Shown piece by piece: positions 1 to 9,096 of a stretch of 64,000 nucleotides of DNA (position 1 is its first letter; each line of letters begins with the position of its first letter). The stretch comes from Winogradskyella sp. MH6. GTDB taxonomy: Bacteria; Bacteroidota; Bacteroidia; Flavobacteriales; Flavobacteriaceae. Where the stretch lies: contig NZ_CP094494.1 in the NCBI RefSeq assembly GCF_022810765.1, positions 2,480,001 through 2,544,000 of the forward strand, in the 5' to 3' direction. Below the pieces are notes generated by a model. That model was not told the origin of the DNA, made no database searches, and saw only the letters and a program-made list of their open reading frames with translations. A program made the position numbers and the translations under genes.

Positions 1-65
1 AAAATGCGAACCTTAAAGGTATAACAGACTTTATTAAATAAAAACTGACAATTTTATTTAAAATG

Positions 66-293
66 TTAATTAGAATCGTCTTGGAGCTCGTCTTCAGGGC
101 GATTTTTTATGGTATCGTTTTTTAGTGCACGCCAAATGGCAAAGATCAACATACCTCCAAAAAGTGTAAATAATAAAGCTTTAATTATAAAATAATCCAA
201 TACCTCAAACATTCCGGCAGCAAAGAAACCAAATGTAATAAGTGTAGCTAATAATAAGGCTATAGAATTTTTACTTAGAGGAAAGAATCTCAT
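66..293 (-). CDS. Small two-helix membrane protein coupled to purB
   Basis: A 75-residue protein with two hydrophobic segments (about residues 10-30 and 35-55) and a charged acidic C-terminal tail, so an inner-membrane protein is likely. I do not recognise a named family. Its ATG overlaps the purB stop codon in an ATGA arrangement on the minus strand (positions 293-290), which suggests translational coupling to purB. Function is unknown; the coupling does not by itself prove a role in purine metabolism. Confidence 0.75.
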   Translation of the reverse strand: MRFFPLSKNSIALLLATLITFGFFAAGMFEVLDYFIIKALLFTLFGGMLIFAIWRALKNDTIKNRPEDELQDDSN

Positions 294-1633
294 ATACCAG
301 TATAATTGCTTGGTGATATTGCTTTTAGTTCAGATTTTATAGTATCCGAAACCTCTAATGTATCAATAAATTCTGAAATAGATGTTTTTGTAATCGCTTC
401 GTTGGTTCTTGTTAAGCCTTTTAAAGCTTCATAAGGGTTAGGATACCCTTCACGACGAAGAATTGTTTGAATCGCCTCTGCAACAACAGCCCAATTGTTT
501 TCTAGATCTTGTTCAAATTTAGCGGCATTTAACAATAATTTACCTAAACCTTTTAAAGTCGATTTAAAACCAATAATGGTGTGACCAAATGGTACACCAG
601 CATTTCTTAAAACAGTACTATCAGTAAGATCGCGTTGTAATCTAGAAATCGGAAGTTTAGCAGCAAGGTGTTCAAAAATGGCATTGGCAATACCTAAGTT
701 ACCTTCACTGTTTTCAAAATCTATTGGGTTTACTTTGTGTGGCATAGCAGAGCTACCAACTTCACCTTTCTTGATTTTTTGTTTAAAGTAATCCATAGAC
801 ACATAGGTCCAGATATCTCTGTCTAAATCTATAATAATGGTGTTGATACGTTTTAAAGCATCAAACAACGCAGCCATATGATCGTAGTGCTCTATCTGCG
901 TTGTTGGAAAAGAATGCTGTAAACCTAATTTTTCTTGTACGAACGACGTTCCAAAAGCTTTCCAATCAATGTTTGGGTAAGCCACTTTATGTGCATTAAA
1001 GTTACCGGTAGCACCACCAAACTTTGCAGCACTTGGCACATCGTTTAAAAGATTGAACTGTTCTTTTAATCTCACCACAAAAACATCAATTTCTTTACCT
1101 AAGCGAGTAGGTGAAGCAGGCTGACCATGTGTTCTGGCAAGCATTGGCACATCCTTCCACTCTTCTGCTAATTCTTCAATTTTCTTTAGTAAGGTTAAAT
1201 ATTCAGGAACATACACATCATTCATGGCCTCCTTAATACTTAATGGAATAGCAGTGTTGTTGATATCCTGAGATGTTAATCCAAAATGAATAAATTCTTT
1301 ATGGTCAGATAAACCTAAAGCATCAAACTTTTCTTTTATAAAATACTCAACCGCTTTAACATCGTGGTTAGTTACTTTTTCAATCTCTTTTATGGCAGCC
1401 GCATCAACAGGAGTAAAGTTTTTGTATATAGCTCTTAAGTCTTCAAAAACACCATCAGATACCGACTCTAGTTGAGGTAAAGGCAATTCGCAAAGTGCAA
1501 TAAAGTATTCTATCTCTACAAGAACACGATATTTTATTAAAGCTTCTTCAGAAAAATAATTACCCAAAGCTTCTACTTTAGATCTGTATCTACCATCTAT
1601 TGGTGAAATTGCGCTAAGTGCTGTAAGTGCCAT
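290..1633 (-). CDS. purB: Adenylosuccinate lyase PurB
   Basis: Cytosolic enzyme of purine synthesis that cleaves SAICAR to AICAR and adenylosuccinate to AMP, releasing fumarate each time. The 447-residue length is normal for bacterial PurB. The fumarase/aspartase superfamily signature is visible as SSAMPHKVNPIDFEN near residue 285, along with the HFGLTSQDINNT and ARTHGQPASPT segments that carry substrate-binding and catalytic residues. It starts with ATG and overlaps the downstream small membrane-protein gene by four bases. The next upstream minus-strand gene (1723-2292) probably shares its transcript. Confidence 0.97.
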   Translation of the reverse strand: MALTALSAISPIDGRYRSKVEALGNYFSEEALIKYRVLVEIEYFIALCELPLPQLESVSDGVFEDLRAIYKNFTPVDAAAIKEIEKVTNHDVKAVEYFIKEKFDALGLSDHKEFIHFGLTSQDINNTAIPLSIKEAMNDVYVPEYLTLLKKIEELAEEWKDVPMLARTHGQPASPTRLGKEIDVFVVRLKEQFNLLNDVPSAAKFGGATGNFNAHKVAYPNIDWKAFGTSFVQEKLGLQHSFPTTQIEHYDHMAALFDALKRINTIIIDLDRDIWTYVSMDYFKQKIKKGEVGSSAMPHKVNPIDFENSEGNLGIANAIFEHLAAKLPISRLQRDLTDSTVLRNAGVPFGHTIIGFKSTLKGLGKLLLNAAKFEQDLENNWAVVAEAIQTILRREGYPNPYEALKGLTRTNEAITKTSISEFIDTLEVSDTIKSELKAISPSNYTGI

Positions 1634-1722
1634 TTAAGTTGATTTTTAAGAAGCATCAAAGATAGCAAAGTTAGGCTGAAGCACGAAAGTACTCTGCAAG
1701 AAGTTTTTTGTGATGAGGTATT

Positions 1723-2292
1723 TTATTTCTTTGAATTTATTTTTTTAAGGATATGCCTTGCTCTGGCTTTAAAACCTGAGCTTTGCATTTGAAAATCACG
1801 TTCTAAAATTATGGCGAGTTCTGGGTGAATCCAATCATACTCTGTGCCTAATAAGTATAACGAATTCATAGAGTAGGCTTTAGGAGCAATTTTTTCATCA
1901 TTAATCATCCAATCAAAACAAGCTTCAATGATTTTTTCTTTGTGTGATTCGCTGAGATGCTGTTTTATTTTGGTATCAGAATTTCCGTAGTAAGCAGTCG
2001 TTAAATATTCGCAGATTTTGGCCATAGGACGTACCGCAGGATCTAGATGTACTCTGGAAATGTTTTGTGTAAAGGTATCTAAATGCGGAATAATAGCTTC
2101 AAGGTTTTCGCCACACATAAATTCAAACACCCAAGCAGCTCTGGACGAAATTTTATCATCAACATCAAACAAAATTTCCAGAAGTGGTTTTACCAATTCT
2201 GGTTGATTTAAAACCAAATTTGCATAATACAAGCGTTTTTCGCGTGAGTGGTTAACGTAATTTAATTCTTTATAAAGTTGCGCTTTTGTCAA
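1723..2292 (-). CDS. Conserved helical-repeat protein of unknown function
   Basis: A 189-residue soluble protein with no signal peptide or membrane segment. The sequence is rich in helices with a HEAT/ARM-like feel (for example KPLLEILFDVDDKISSRAAWVFEF), but the repeats are too weak for me to call a domain. It lies 89 bases upstream of purB on the same strand, so the two may be co-transcribed. It is divergent from the haem-binding gene, with 39 bases between start codons. No function is proposed. Confidence 0.7.
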   Translation of the reverse strand: MTKAQLYKELNYVNHSREKRLYYANLVLNQPELVKPLLEILFDVDDKISSRAAWVFEFMCGENLEAIIPHLDTFTQNISRVHLDPAVRPMAKICEYLTTAYYGNSDTKIKQHLSESHKEKIIEACFDWMINDEKIAPKAYSMNSLYLLGTEYDWIHPELAIILERDFQMQSSGFKARARHILKKINSKK

Positions 2293-2331
2293 TTTAATTT
2301 CGCTAAATTTAGATTTCTAAATTAATCAAAA

Positions 2332-2805
2332 ATGAAAATCCTTAAAAAACTCTTACTGTTAATTTTAGTAGTCTTTATAATTGCTCAATTTTTTGGGCCA
2401 GAAAAGAATGATGGGGATATTGCTACTGTAGATGCCTTTCTTGCAGATACCAATCCACCTGAAAATGTACAGTTAATTTTAAAAAATGCTTGTTTAGACT
2501 GTCATAGTGACCATACGCGTTATCCTTGGTATAACAATATTACACCTGTAAACTATTGGTTAGCAAGTCATGTTAATGACGGTAAAAAACACTTTAATGT
2601 CTCTAAGTGGAACGATTATTCTGATAAGAAAAAAGACCATAAACTTGAAGAACTTGCCGAAGAGGTAAAAGAAGGACACATGCCTTTACCTAGCTACACT
2701 TGGACGCATAGCGACGCTAAGCTTTCTAAAGAGCAGATTGAAGCTGTTGAAAATTGGGTAAAAATGGCTAGAGTTCAATATATCTTCTCAAAAGAACCAC
2801 AATAA
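2332..2805 (+). CDS. Haem-binding domain protein (Haem_bd type, CxxCH)
   Basis: A 157-residue exported or membrane-anchored protein. It begins with a hydrophobic N-terminal segment (about residues 5-20), followed by a single haem-attachment motif, CLDCH, near residue 54. The surrounding pattern, with a conserved YPWYNNITPVNYWLASHV stretch, matches the Bacteroidota haem-binding domain family (Haem_bd). These proteins are usually periplasmic c-type haem carriers of uncertain redox role. The axial ligand and partner cannot be read from the sequence. The gene is divergent from the helical-repeat gene. Confidence 0.85.
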   Translation: MKILKKLLLLILVVFIIAQFFGPEKNDGDIATVDAFLADTNPPENVQLILKNACLDCHSDHTRYPWYNNITPVNYWLASHVNDGKKHFNVSKWNDYSDKKKDHKLEELAEEVKEGHMPLPSYTWTHSDAKLSKEQIEAVENWVKMARVQYIFSKEPQ

Positions 2806-2846
2806 TCAGTTTGCAATAACAGTAGACCGTTAGCAGTATTTTTAGT

Positions 2847-4076
2847 TTGAATAAATTATTAATTATTGGTTTTGTATGGCCAGAGCCCAAAAGTTCTGCG
2901 GCTGGTAGTAGAATGTTGCAGTTAATTGAGCAATTTCTCAATCAGAATTTTGAAATTACCTTTGCATGTGCTGCCAAAACTTCTGATAATACTTACGATT
3001 TATCGCAGCTTGGTGTAAAAACACAAACCATACTTTTGAACGATTCTTCTTTTGATGAATTTGTAAGTCAACTGCAGCCAGACGTGGTGCTTTTTGATCG
3101 GTTTATGGTAGAAGAACAATACGGTTGGCGTGTGGCAGAACATTGCCAAAATGCCTTACGTGTTTTAGATACCGAAGATTTTCATGGCTTGCGAAAGGCT
3201 AGGGAACTAGCTTTAAAAGAAGGTGTTGATGTTACAGTTGAACACTTACAAAACGATACCACCAAGCGCGAAATTGCCAGCATCTACCGTTGCGATTTAA
3301 GTTTGATAATCTCAGTAGCAGAAATAGATATTTTAACCCAACAATTTAAAATTGACGAAAGCTTACTCTATTATCTACCTTTTTTATTAGAACCAATACA
3401 AGAAGAAGCTATTAACGGTTTACCAACTTTTGAAGAACGCCAACATTTTATAACCATTGGCAATTTTTTACATCCACCAAATTACGATGCCGTGTTATAT
3501 TTAAAGCAAAGTATTTGGCCATTAATAAGACAACAGTTACAAAAAGCAGAGTTACATATTTATGGTGCTTACGAATCTCAAAAAGTAACGCAGCTACATA
3601 ACGAAAAGGAAGGTTTTTTAATCAAAGGGTTTGCAGAAGATGTTGATATAGTGATGCAACAAGCAAAAGTATGTTTAGCTCCTTTACGATTTGGCGCAGG
3701 GTTAAAAGGCAAACTAGTAGACGCTATGCAAAATGGTACACCTTGCGTTATGTCTGGTATAGCAGCCGAAGGTATGTTTGGAGAACTAGAGCTCAACGGT
3801 TTTATAGAAAACCATCCAGAAATTTTTGCTCAAAAAGCAGTAGAGCTCTATACCAATGCAGAAGTTTGGAAAGCCAAACAAAACAGCAGTTTTAAAATTT
3901 TAAATCAACGTTTTGATAAAGCTAATTTTAAAGATGAGTTTGCACAAAAAATAGAAGGCCTAAGTAAAGATCTAAAAAACCATCGTCAAAATAATTTTAT
4001 TGGTCATATACTACAACATCAGACTTTGCAAAGTACTAAGTATTTGAGTAAGTGGATTGAGGAGAAGAATAGTTAG
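2847..4076 (+). CDS. Glycosyltransferase (GT-B fold, family 1/4-like)
   Basis: A 409-residue probable glycosyltransferase using a nucleotide sugar. The C-terminal half has the GT-B donor-site signature: a family-1-like segment with GNFLHPPNYDAV, HIYGAY, and APLRFGAGLKGKLVDAMQNGTPCVMS, where the E/G-rich loop normally holds the donor. The start is a TTG at 2847. It is preferred because the first beta strand KLLIIGFVWPE follows directly and the next in-frame ATG (residue 23) would remove it. The acceptor and pathway are unknown; no polysaccharide cluster surrounds it. Confidence 0.85.
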   Translation: MNKLLIIGFVWPEPKSSAAGSRMLQLIEQFLNQNFEITFACAAKTSDNTYDLSQLGVKTQTILLNDSSFDEFVSQLQPDVVLFDRFMVEEQYGWRVAEHCQNALRVLDTEDFHGLRKARELALKEGVDVTVEHLQNDTTKREIASIYRCDLSLIISVAEIDILTQQFKIDESLLYYLPFLLEPIQEEAINGLPTFEERQHFITIGNFLHPPNYDAVLYLKQSIWPLIRQQLQKAELHIYGAYESQKVTQLHNEKEGFLIKGFAEDVDIVMQQAKVCLAPLRFGAGLKGKLVDAMQNGTPCVMSGIAAEGMFGELELNGFIENHPEIFAQKAVELYTNAEVWKAKQNSSFKILNQRFDKANFKDEFAQKIEGLSKDLKNHRQNNFIGHILQHQTLQSTKYLSKWIEEKNS

Positions 4077-4128
4077 GGTTAAATAGATAAATACAAGTAA
4101 TCGCTTACAGTTAATGAGTAAAGCGTTT

Positions 4129-4731
4129 TTAATCAATTTGGATTTCAATGAATTCCGAAATTATTTTACCATTTTTTGAATTTATCTTTATCACTTTTGA
4201 TTGGTTGTTTTTCAGTTTACTTTTTAAAGTCCAAATTAGTTTTCTCTTTTCATAATCAATATCCCAAAAGTATATTTTATCCAGACCATTTTCTTTTCCG
4301 ATTTCAATTGCTTTTTTTAGGTCGATTTTTGTTTTGCTTTCTAAAACTTTTAAATAAGGTTTTAGAATTTCATTGACGTCTTCTTTATTCCAAGATGTAG
4401 TGCAATTAAGATTGTAAGGAACTAATAACTCAGTAAAATCAAGGTTTTGGTAAGTTATTTTATAATTTAACCAAAATTGTATCGCTGGATATTCGGATTT
4501 TTTAAATTCTACCAAGCTTATTCGTTGAAGCCCTTTTTCAGGATTATTAACTTCAATAATTGTTTTTGATTCATTGAATTCAAAGTTTGTTTCCAATATG
4601 TCTTTGTCAACGATAAATCTCAATTTTTCATCAAATTGATGTTTTGCACACGAAACAATTTTCTCAATGAAGTTTTGAGAGTTAGAAACCCCAAAATTTA
4701 AAAGAAATAATAATATCAGAAAGTGTTTCAT
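4129..4731 (-). CDS. Secreted protein of unknown function
   Basis: A 200-residue protein with a clear N-terminal signal peptide (MKHFLILLFLLNFGVSNSQ), so it is probably periplasmic or secreted. The C-terminal stretch, ending in a strand-rich KINSKNGKIISEFIEI segment, resembles the end of a PepSY-like domain, but this is only a similarity of pattern. It stands alone on the minus strand between the glycosyltransferase and the membrane/XRE pair. I do not recognise the family. Confidence 0.65.
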   Translation of the reverse strand: MKHFLILLFLLNFGVSNSQNFIEKIVSCAKHQFDEKLRFIVDKDILETNFEFNESKTIIEVNNPEKGLQRISLVEFKKSEYPAIQFWLNYKITYQNLDFTELLVPYNLNCTTSWNKEDVNEILKPYLKVLESKTKIDLKKAIEIGKENGLDKIYFWDIDYEKRKLIWTLKSKLKNNQSKVIKINSKNGKIISEFIEIQID

Positions 4732-4838
4732 TTAAATGTTTTACAACGTGTAGAATATCAATCTATTTCAAGAATTTATATCCATCGCTAACGAAGTTCG
4801 CCTAAAAAAATGACAATGTCAAGTTTTAGTTAAAAACA

Positions 4839-4919
4839 TTTGTGTAAAACAAAAATGTAAAATATATTTGTCATATAGTAAAAACAATTTCACTAATTAT
4901 AAAATATATTTGTCAATTA
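4839..4919 (+). promoter_or_regulatory. Promoter and 16-bp direct repeats upstream of the membrane/XRE pair
   Basis: A TTTG at 4839-4842 is followed after 20 bases by TATATTTG at 4863-4870, a good fit to the Bacteroidota promoter. The box lies inside TAAAATATATTTGTCA (4858-4873), which is repeated exactly at 4900-4915. The copies are 42 bp apart, close to four helical turns, and the second ends just before the ATG at 4919. They could be operator copies bound by the XRE protein encoded downstream (inference). Confidence 0.55.
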
Positions 4920-5362
4920 TGAGTAAGAATAGTTTAATGCAATGTGAGCGTTCAAAAATTGAAAAATGGTCGCAATTTCAATTAGATAATCACTGGAAAA
5001 TAAAAGGAATACTATTTTGTATTGTCATATTTATAGCAATGATAACCCTAAAATTTAGCGATGTAAATAACGAGTGGGTAAAGTTTGGTTTGCGTAAAGG
5101 TTTGTTAGTTGGTCTTTTGGTAATAGCACTCAGTAAAGAAAAAACAGAAGATGAAATGATAGTTTCGTTAAGAGCTAAATCATTTAGGTTGGCATTTGTT
5201 TTAGCGGTTTTATACGCTTTAATTCAACCTATTGTTGATGTTTTGGTTTTTAACTTATTAGGCAAGCCAACGTCTTTTGGTTCTTTTAGTTATTTTCAGG
5301 TATTATCATTTATGCTGATAATTCAGATTATGTTTTTTGAAGTTTTAAAGCGTAACCGATAA
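4919..5362 (+). CDS. Four-helix membrane protein paired with an XRE regulator
   Basis: A 147-residue protein with about four transmembrane segments (roughly residues 33-50, 63-78, 97-115 and 127-142). I start it at the ATG at 4919. An upstream TTG at 4868 would also be in frame, but it lies inside the promoter box. The stop codon overlaps the ATG of the XRE regulator by one base (TAATG), so the two are translationally coupled. Such membrane protein/small HTH pairs are common in Bacteroidota and Firmicutes; function is generally unknown. Confidence 0.75.
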   Translation: MSKNSLMQCERSKIEKWSQFQLDNHWKIKGILFCIVIFIAMITLKFSDVNNEWVKFGLRKGLLVGLLVIALSKEKTEDEMIVSLRAKSFRLAFVLAVLYALIQPIVDVLVFNLLGKPTSFGSFSYFQVLSFMLIIQIMFFEVLKRNR

Positions 5363-5562
5363 TGGAAAACACAATAAAAGTAGAGCGCGCTATTCTAAAC
5401 CTAACTCAAGGAGATTTAGCAGAAAAAATAGGTGTGTCTCGCCAAACTATAAACTCTATTGAAGCCAATCGATATGTGCCATCTACGGTTTTGGCGTTAA
5501 AATTATCTAAGGTGTTTAATAAGCCTGTTAATGAGTTTTTTAAGTTGAGTGAAAACGATTAA
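5362..5562 (+). CDS. Small XRE-family HTH transcriptional regulator
   Basis: A 66-residue DNA-binding protein that is essentially a single Cro/C1-type helix-turn-helix. The HTH spans residues 10-45, with TQGDLAEKIGVSRQTINSIE as the HTH core and the characteristic RYVPS and NEFF tail. It belongs to the short YgzD-like class usually encoded next to a membrane protein, as here. It is probably an autoregulator acting on the 4858-4915 repeats, inferred only from position. Confidence 0.88.
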   Translation: MENTIKVERAILNLTQGDLAEKIGVSRQTINSIEANRYVPSTVLALKLSKVFNKPVNEFFKLSEND

Positions 5563-5579
5563 ATAGTTCTTAGAGTTTC

Positions 5580-6251
5580 TTACAAAACCTCAAGAATATC
5601 CTTCATACCTTCAGTTGCTGGTTTTGCAATCACATTAATATTCTGATTGCGAACCACAGCAGGTTTTGGGTCTATATAGTAAATAGGAGTATCGTCACTA
5701 ACATAGTGCATTAAACCTGCAGCAGGATACACTTGCATGCTTGTTCCAATTATTAAAAGTATGTCAGCTGTAAGACAAATTTCAACAGCTTTTTCTATCA
5801 TTGGTACGTCTTCACCAAACCATACAATGTGTGGTCGTAATTGGTAACCATTTTCGCAGGTATCACCTAAGGTAATATCGTCTGTCCATACCTTGATGTC
5901 TCTTGGGTTTCCTGTACTTCGTACTTTTCTAAGTTCACCATGAAGATGTACTACATTGGTACTGCCAGCACGCTCGTGCAAATCATCTACGTTTTGGGTT
6001 ATAACTGTAACTTTGTAACTGGCTTCAAGCGACGCTATATCTTTATGCGCTTGGTTTGGTTGTACCTCTTTGAGTTGTCTCCGTCTTTGGTTATAAAAGT
6101 CTAAAACCAATTCTGGATTTTGTCTAAAACCTTCAGGTGAAGCCACTTTCATTACATCGTGCCCTTCCCAAAGACCATCGTGGTCTCTAAAGGTTTTTAC
6201 ACCACTTTCGGCACTCATTCCAGCACCTGTTAATATGACGATGTGTTTCAT
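5580..6251 (-). CDS. cobB: Sir2-family NAD-dependent protein deacylase
   Basis: Removes acyl groups from lysines using NAD. The 223 residues contain GAGMSAESG (9-17), TQNVDDLHERAG (86-97), catalytic His105 in HLHGE, and RPHIVWFGE. Tyr53 and Arg56 form the YxxR pair that marks class III sirtuins preferring succinyl- or malonyl-lysine. The zinc-binding CxxC pairs are absent: only one Cys (in DTCENG) is found where four would be expected. The gene follows the TPR protein gene after a single base and is probably in one operon with it. Confidence 0.92.
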   Translation of the reverse strand: MKHIVILTGAGMSAESGVKTFRDHDGLWEGHDVMKVASPEGFRQNPELVLDFYNQRRRQLKEVQPNQAHKDIASLEASYKVTVITQNVDDLHERAGSTNVVHLHGELRKVRSTGNPRDIKVWTDDITLGDTCENGYQLRPHIVWFGEDVPMIEKAVEICLTADILLIIGTSMQVYPAAGLMHYVSDDTPIYYIDPKPAVVRNQNINVIAKPATEGMKDILEVL

Positions 6252-6252
6252 T

Positions 6253-7455
6253 TTAAGATTTAGATTTCCAGTCTTTATAAATTTCAGATTCTACAAAAGC
6301 CTCTAGCTCGTTTGAGCCATCTGCTTCTTTTTCTTCAAAAAATTCGGTGAGGTCTTTTTTGTCATAGCCTTCATCAACAAGGTTTTTTGCTATGGCTAAT
6401 GTCTCTTCAAAACGATTTTGATATGTAAGGCTTATCATTTCACCAATATAAGCAGAAAAGCTGGCAGGATAATTAGTTTTAATATAGTTGTAATTTTTTT
6501 CAGCATTAATGAAGTCTCCTTGCAATAAATATGCATGAGCTTTCATAAGGTTTAGAAAATCATCTTCGGTTTCATAGATTAATTTATCTATATAGATATG
6601 AACCATTTTGTAATTTTCCTTTAAGAAATAATAATCTATAAGTTTTAAGTACAATGTAGGATCGTCTGGATACAATTTTGCAAACTCTCCAAGGGTGTTT
6701 TCATATATTTTATCGTCATATGAAGATGCTATTAACGCCTTTATTAAAAGAAAAAACTTTTCATTTTTTATTGGCCCTGTAATACCATCAACCATCTCAT
6801 AAGCTTCTTTAGCTTTTCCTTCTTGAAGCAATTTCTGAGCGTTCATTACTTTAAACATACTATTTACAGTACTCCCTTTAGAATTAAATGTATTGTTTTT
6901 TTCATCCTCTAACGACATTTTGAATATACGACTCAAGGTTTCTGAAAAGTGCTCACCAGATAGATAGATATAAATATCATTTACCTTGATATTCTTGCCA
7001 TCAGAGCATACTTTATAATCGTGATAATTAATTCCGGTTTCTTCAGAATACATTCTGAATGTAAAGTAGTAGGCTTTTTCTACGATATTATATCTATAGT
7101 TTATGAGGTTGTAGTATGCACCATTTTCAATTTCATTTAGCACTTTTAATGCTAATTTATCTCCTGCTTTTCCAACACCATTTAAAAACCCTTTAACATA
7201 AGATTTATTAGAATCAACATCAATACCGTTAACTAGTTTTTGTTTGAACGACTCAGTATCAAAATATTTGTTGAATCCCTCAGTACTTAAATCATGGAAA
7301 GAAGTTTCTATTTCTTGTGCAATAGCAGAAACTTTTTCATCATTTTCTTTAGATTCTTTCAGTAATTCGCAAGAACAAATAGATTTGCCCTGAAATGCTA
7401 CTGCAAGTTGAAAAATGAAAAGAAACAGAAAAGAAATAGGGTATTTTAACTTCAT
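6253..7455 (-). CDS. Secreted TPR-like protein
   Basis: A 400-residue protein with a signal peptide (about residues 1-20, ending near AFQGKS) followed by CSCELL. The N-terminal half is a globular region of unknown type. The C-terminal half (about 205-370) has helical repeats of tetratricopeptide character, such as AYLLQGDFINAEKNYNYIK. It is likely a periplasmic or surface protein. It is upstream of the sirtuin gene with one base between them, but a functional link is not evident. Confidence 0.7.
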   Translation of the reverse strand: MKLKYPISFLFLFIFQLAVAFQGKSICSCELLKESKENDEKVSAIAQEIETSFHDLSTEGFNKYFDTESFKQKLVNGIDVDSNKSYVKGFLNGVGKAGDKLALKVLNEIENGAYYNLINYRYNIVEKAYYFTFRMYSEETGINYHDYKVCSDGKNIKVNDIYIYLSGEHFSETLSRIFKMSLEDEKNNTFNSKGSTVNSMFKVMNAQKLLQEGKAKEAYEMVDGITGPIKNEKFFLLIKALIASSYDDKIYENTLGEFAKLYPDDPTLYLKLIDYYFLKENYKMVHIYIDKLIYETEDDFLNLMKAHAYLLQGDFINAEKNYNYIKTNYPASFSAYIGEMISLTYQNRFEETLAIAKNLVDEGYDKKDLTEFFEEKEADGSNELEAFVESEIYKDWKSKS

Positions 7456-7491
7456 AATAGTATATTATTGGTCAATAAATATAATCTTTTT

Positions 7492-8148
7492 ATGCACGAA
7501 ACAAAGCTTCTAGAATATTTAGAATCCCATCTCACAGAAAACCGAAGAGAACGCTTTAAAAAAGTATTAGCTCAACGTACCAAACATTTTACTGTAGCTA
7601 CAGAAGATGTATATCAGTTGCATAATACCAGTGCTGTAATTCGTTCTTGTGATGTATTTGGCATACAAGAAGTAAATATTGTAGAAGAGGTAAACTCTAA
7701 GCGTATTGATAGAGAAATTGCCATGGGAGCACAAAAATGGGTAGATCTTAACCGTTATCATACGACTAAATCGTGTATTAAAGATTTAAAATCTAAAGGC
7801 TATCAGATTGTAGCAACAAGTCCACATGCAGAAGATTGCGACCTTATTGATTTTGATATTACTAAACCATCATGTTTCTTTTTTGGACGCGAAACCGAAG
7901 GCTTATCACAAAATGTATTAGATGAAGCTGATTGTTTTTTAAAGATACCAATGGTAGGTTTTACTGAGAGTTTAAATATTTCGGTTTCTGCGGCAATCAT
8001 TCTTCAGCATGTTACTTCGAGGTTGCGTAAGTCTGATATTAATTGGCAATTGAGCCAAGAAGAATACATGGAAAAACGCTTCGATTGGATTAAAAAGACC
8101 TTAAAAGATTACGATGCCATTGTAGAACGCTACAAATCGAAACATTAA
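7492..8148 (+). CDS. trmH: tRNA (guanosine-18-2'-O)-methyltransferase TrmH
   Basis: SpoU/TrmH (SPOUT) methyltransferase that modifies G18 in the D-loop of tRNAs using SAM. The knot motifs are clear: NTSAVIRSCDVFGIQ, the FGRETEGLS motif and LNISVSAAIIL. The C-terminal extension with RFDWIKKTL is typical of TrmH rather than RlmB. The ATG at 7492 is chosen (218 residues). An in-frame TTG at 7468 would add eight residues that are not needed by the fold. The gene is divergent from the secreted TPR gene. Confidence 0.88.
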   Translation: MHETKLLEYLESHLTENRRERFKKVLAQRTKHFTVATEDVYQLHNTSAVIRSCDVFGIQEVNIVEEVNSKRIDREIAMGAQKWVDLNRYHTTKSCIKDLKSKGYQIVATSPHAEDCDLIDFDITKPSCFFFGRETEGLSQNVLDEADCFLKIPMVGFTESLNISVSAAIILQHVTSRLRKSDINWQLSQEEYMEKRFDWIKKTLKDYDAIVERYKSKH

Positions 8149-8189
8149 ATTTTGTAATTTTAAGTACTAACTAAAAAAAATCAAGAATT

Positions 8190-8720
8190 ATGATGACCGC
8201 ACTCTACATCGTACTCGCCATTATTGCCCTTATTGTATTATTGGCATTAGTTGCACCAAAGACCTATAATGTAAGCCGAAGCATTACAATTAACAAACCA
8301 ATAAGCGAAGTATTTGACTATTTAAAGTATATTAAAAATCAGGATAATTGGTCGCCTTGGAAAAAGAAAGACCCAAACATGAAACAAGAACATACAGGTA
8401 CAGATGCTACTGTTGGTTTTGTTGCCAGATGGGAAGGTAATAAAGATGTTGGTACAGGCGAACAAGAAATTACCAAGATTACAGAGAATCAGTCGGTAGA
8501 AAGTCAACTGCGTTTTTATAAGCCATGGAAATCACAATCAGACGCTTACCTAACAACTAGAGCTGTTGGCGAAAACGCCACCGAAGTGGTTTGGGGATTT
8601 AGAGGTGTAAATAAAATGCCTTCTAATATCTTTTTCTTATTTTTTAATATGGATAAAACCGTTGGAAAAGATTTTGAGGAAGGTCTAAACGATTTAAAAC
8701 AAATTTTAGAATCTAAATAG
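8190..8720 (+). CDS. SRPBCC (polyketide cyclase/START-like) membrane-anchored protein
   Basis: A 176-residue protein with one N-terminal transmembrane helix (residues 3-22), then an SRPBCC-fold domain starting at SRSITINKPISEVFDYL. This fold binds hydrophobic ligands. The central segment NWSPWKKKDPNM and the end FEEGLNDLKQIL are family-typical. The ligand is unknown. The VOC gene follows seven bases later and is probably co-transcribed. Confidence 0.82.
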   Translation: MMTALYIVLAIIALIVLLALVAPKTYNVSRSITINKPISEVFDYLKYIKNQDNWSPWKKKDPNMKQEHTGTDATVGFVARWEGNKDVGTGEQEITKITENQSVESQLRFYKPWKSQSDAYLTTRAVGENATEVVWGFRGVNKMPSNIFFLFFNMDKTVGKDFEEGLNDLKQILESK

Positions 8721-8727
8721 TCACGCT

Positions 8728-9090
8728 ATGGTAGGATGGTTCGAAATTCCGGTAAGCGATATGGCTCGTGCTAAAAAGTTTTATGAAACCTTTTTTAAGG
8801 TTGAAGTTAAAGATGTTGACTTTGGTGGTTTAAAAATGGGATGGTTTCCAGACAATAATGGTGCTTATGGTGCAACAGGTACTTTAATACAGCAAGAATC
8901 TTATATTCCAAGTCAAGAAGGTACATTGGTTTATTTTATGTCTGAGGATGTACAAAACGAATTGGATAGGATAGAAGCAGCAGGTGGTAAAATTTATCAA
9001 CCTAAAACTAAAATTTCAGACGAACACGGTTTTATGGGAGTATTTATAGATACTGAAGGGAATAGGGTAGCTTTGCACTCTAATGCTTAG
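8728..9090 (+). CDS. VOC-family (glyoxalase-fold) protein
   Basis: A 120-residue single vicinal-oxygen-chelate module beginning WFEIPVSDMARAKKFYE and ending FIDTEGNRVALHS. This is the flavobacterial type often annotated as glyoxalase/bleomycin-resistance-like. Metal ligands are only partly evident, so a catalytic role is not assured. It is convergent with the 9097-9903 gene, with a six-base gap. Confidence 0.85.
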   Translation: MVGWFEIPVSDMARAKKFYETFFKVEVKDVDFGGLKMGWFPDNNGAYGATGTLIQQESYIPSQEGTLVYFMSEDVQNELDRIEAAGGKIYQPKTKISDEHGFMGVFIDTEGNRVALHSNA

Positions 9091-9096
9091 AGGATT

